Program-made: the position numbers and the translations under genes
The notes under the pieces: generated by a model
Told to the model about the DNA's origin: nothing
What the model saw: the letters and a program-made list of their open reading frames with translations, nothing else
The model's database searches: none
NCBI GenBank assembly: GCA_943736015.1
Contig: OX031065.1
Location: 48,834,992 to 48,898,991, forward strand
Length of the DNA stretch: 64,000 nt
Origin: Tridacna crocea
Taxonomy: Eukaryota; Mollusca; Bivalvia; Cardiida; Cardiidae
Direction of reading: 5' to 3'
Shown: positions 63,586-64,000 of the stretch, in pieces
Layout of the letters: each line of letters begins with the position of its first letter
Numbering within the stretch: position 1 is the stretch's first letter

Positions 63586-64000
63586 AACCACACAAGAGGG
63601 ACATGATGGCCCTTAAGTCGCTCACCTATAAGCCTATCAACCAAACATGATCCATCTTAAGTCTCTTTCGAAAGTGTACAGAAGTTTTTCTTTTTTGAGA
63701 TTTGACCAAGTGACATACTCTCTGAGCTGGAATGACCCATTTTCAAACTCATCCAAAATATTATCAAGACAAACATTCTGACTAATCTTCAAGACTATTG
63801 GACTAAAAATGTGGCCTTTAGAGCATATACAGGTTTTTGTTTTTTTTCAAGATTTGGCCCACTGACCTGGTTTTTGACCTGACACGACCATTTTTCAAAG
63901 ATGTCCAAGATATCATCAAGACAAACATTCTCATTAACCTTCAAGAGTATTGGAGTAAAAAATTTAATAAGGCCTCTAGAGCATACACAAGGTTTTTCAA
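63586..64000 (-). repeat. Tandem bivalve repeat, cut by the window edge
   Basis: Begins 'acaagagggacatgatggcc' and 'aagtcgctcacct', then carries reversed units matching 6079-7975 ('gacccattttcaaa', 'atcaagacaaacattctga', 'gtggcctttagagcata'). Confidence 0.85.

Overview
The window is animal nuclear DNA, most likely from a bivalve mollusc. It is AT-rich and has no operon-like gene packing and no long open frame outside repeats. It is crowded with short transposons, tRNA-derived SINEs and the tandem 'CTTGGTCAGAATG...'-type and 'AGCTCACC...' repeats that I associate with bivalve genomes. That assignment rests on repeat style from memory, not on a search. I see no complete protein-coding gene, no rRNA, no functional tRNA and no CRISPR array. 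A few short stretches look like spliced exons (about 13.6, 16.9, 39.3 and 60.0 kb on +; about 24.8 and 50.7 kb on -). One stretch at 8.8-9.3 kb looks like decayed coding sequence. None could be assigned to a known protein.

The dominant feature is one transposon family, here called TPM (TTAA palindrome MITE; my label), with about 80 copies or fragments between 7 and 63.6 kb. A full copy is about 230 bp: TTAA, a terminal inverted repeat beginning CCCWTTACCA, a short flank (ending near AAGCCTTTTG), a 67-bp near-perfect palindrome (two 33-nt arms around a single central base), a longer flank (containing GTCGTCTGCAAATGC) and the mirrored TGGTAAWGGG-TTAA end. TTAA duplication plus a CCC start is typical of non-autonomous piggyBac-type elements. 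Strand is given as + when the short flank is on the left; the central base then usually reads GGTAACC (+) or GGTTACC (-). Three arm types occur: TPM-a (tip AATGCTGGT), TPM-b (tip AATTGCTC) and TPM-c (GGCAAAAGGTG with an ATTGCTCGT tip).

Layout. 0.5-1.2 kb: tandem repeat element. 2.06-2.98 kb: element whose inverted ends are five mirrored short repeats each. 3.74-6.05 kb: 2.3-kb element with about 528-bp inverted repeats, CACGGTG ends and a 5-bp duplication (Transib/RAG-like signature). 6.08-8.0 kb: long tandem bivalve repeat with a TPM inside. 8.5-15.2 kb: TPM cluster with possible exons. 15.4-16.3 kb: minisatellite. 17.3-26.9 kb: TPM cluster, including a 1.23-kb TA-flanked transposon. 26.9-29.0 kb: about 39-unit minisatellite grown from a TPM arm. 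31.6-39.0 kb: four-level nested insertion stack containing a 6.45-kb inverted-repeat element. 39-47 kb: sparse, lower-copy sequence. 47-64 kb: TPM-rich again, with foldback elements, SINEs and an edge-truncated bivalve repeat.

The repeats interact. TPM copies insert at the TTAA ends of other copies, forming chains that share a single TTAA, and at one internal TTAA, forming nests. Two paralogous empty sites show exact TTAA duplication. Arm changes in the palindrome are often matched on both arms.
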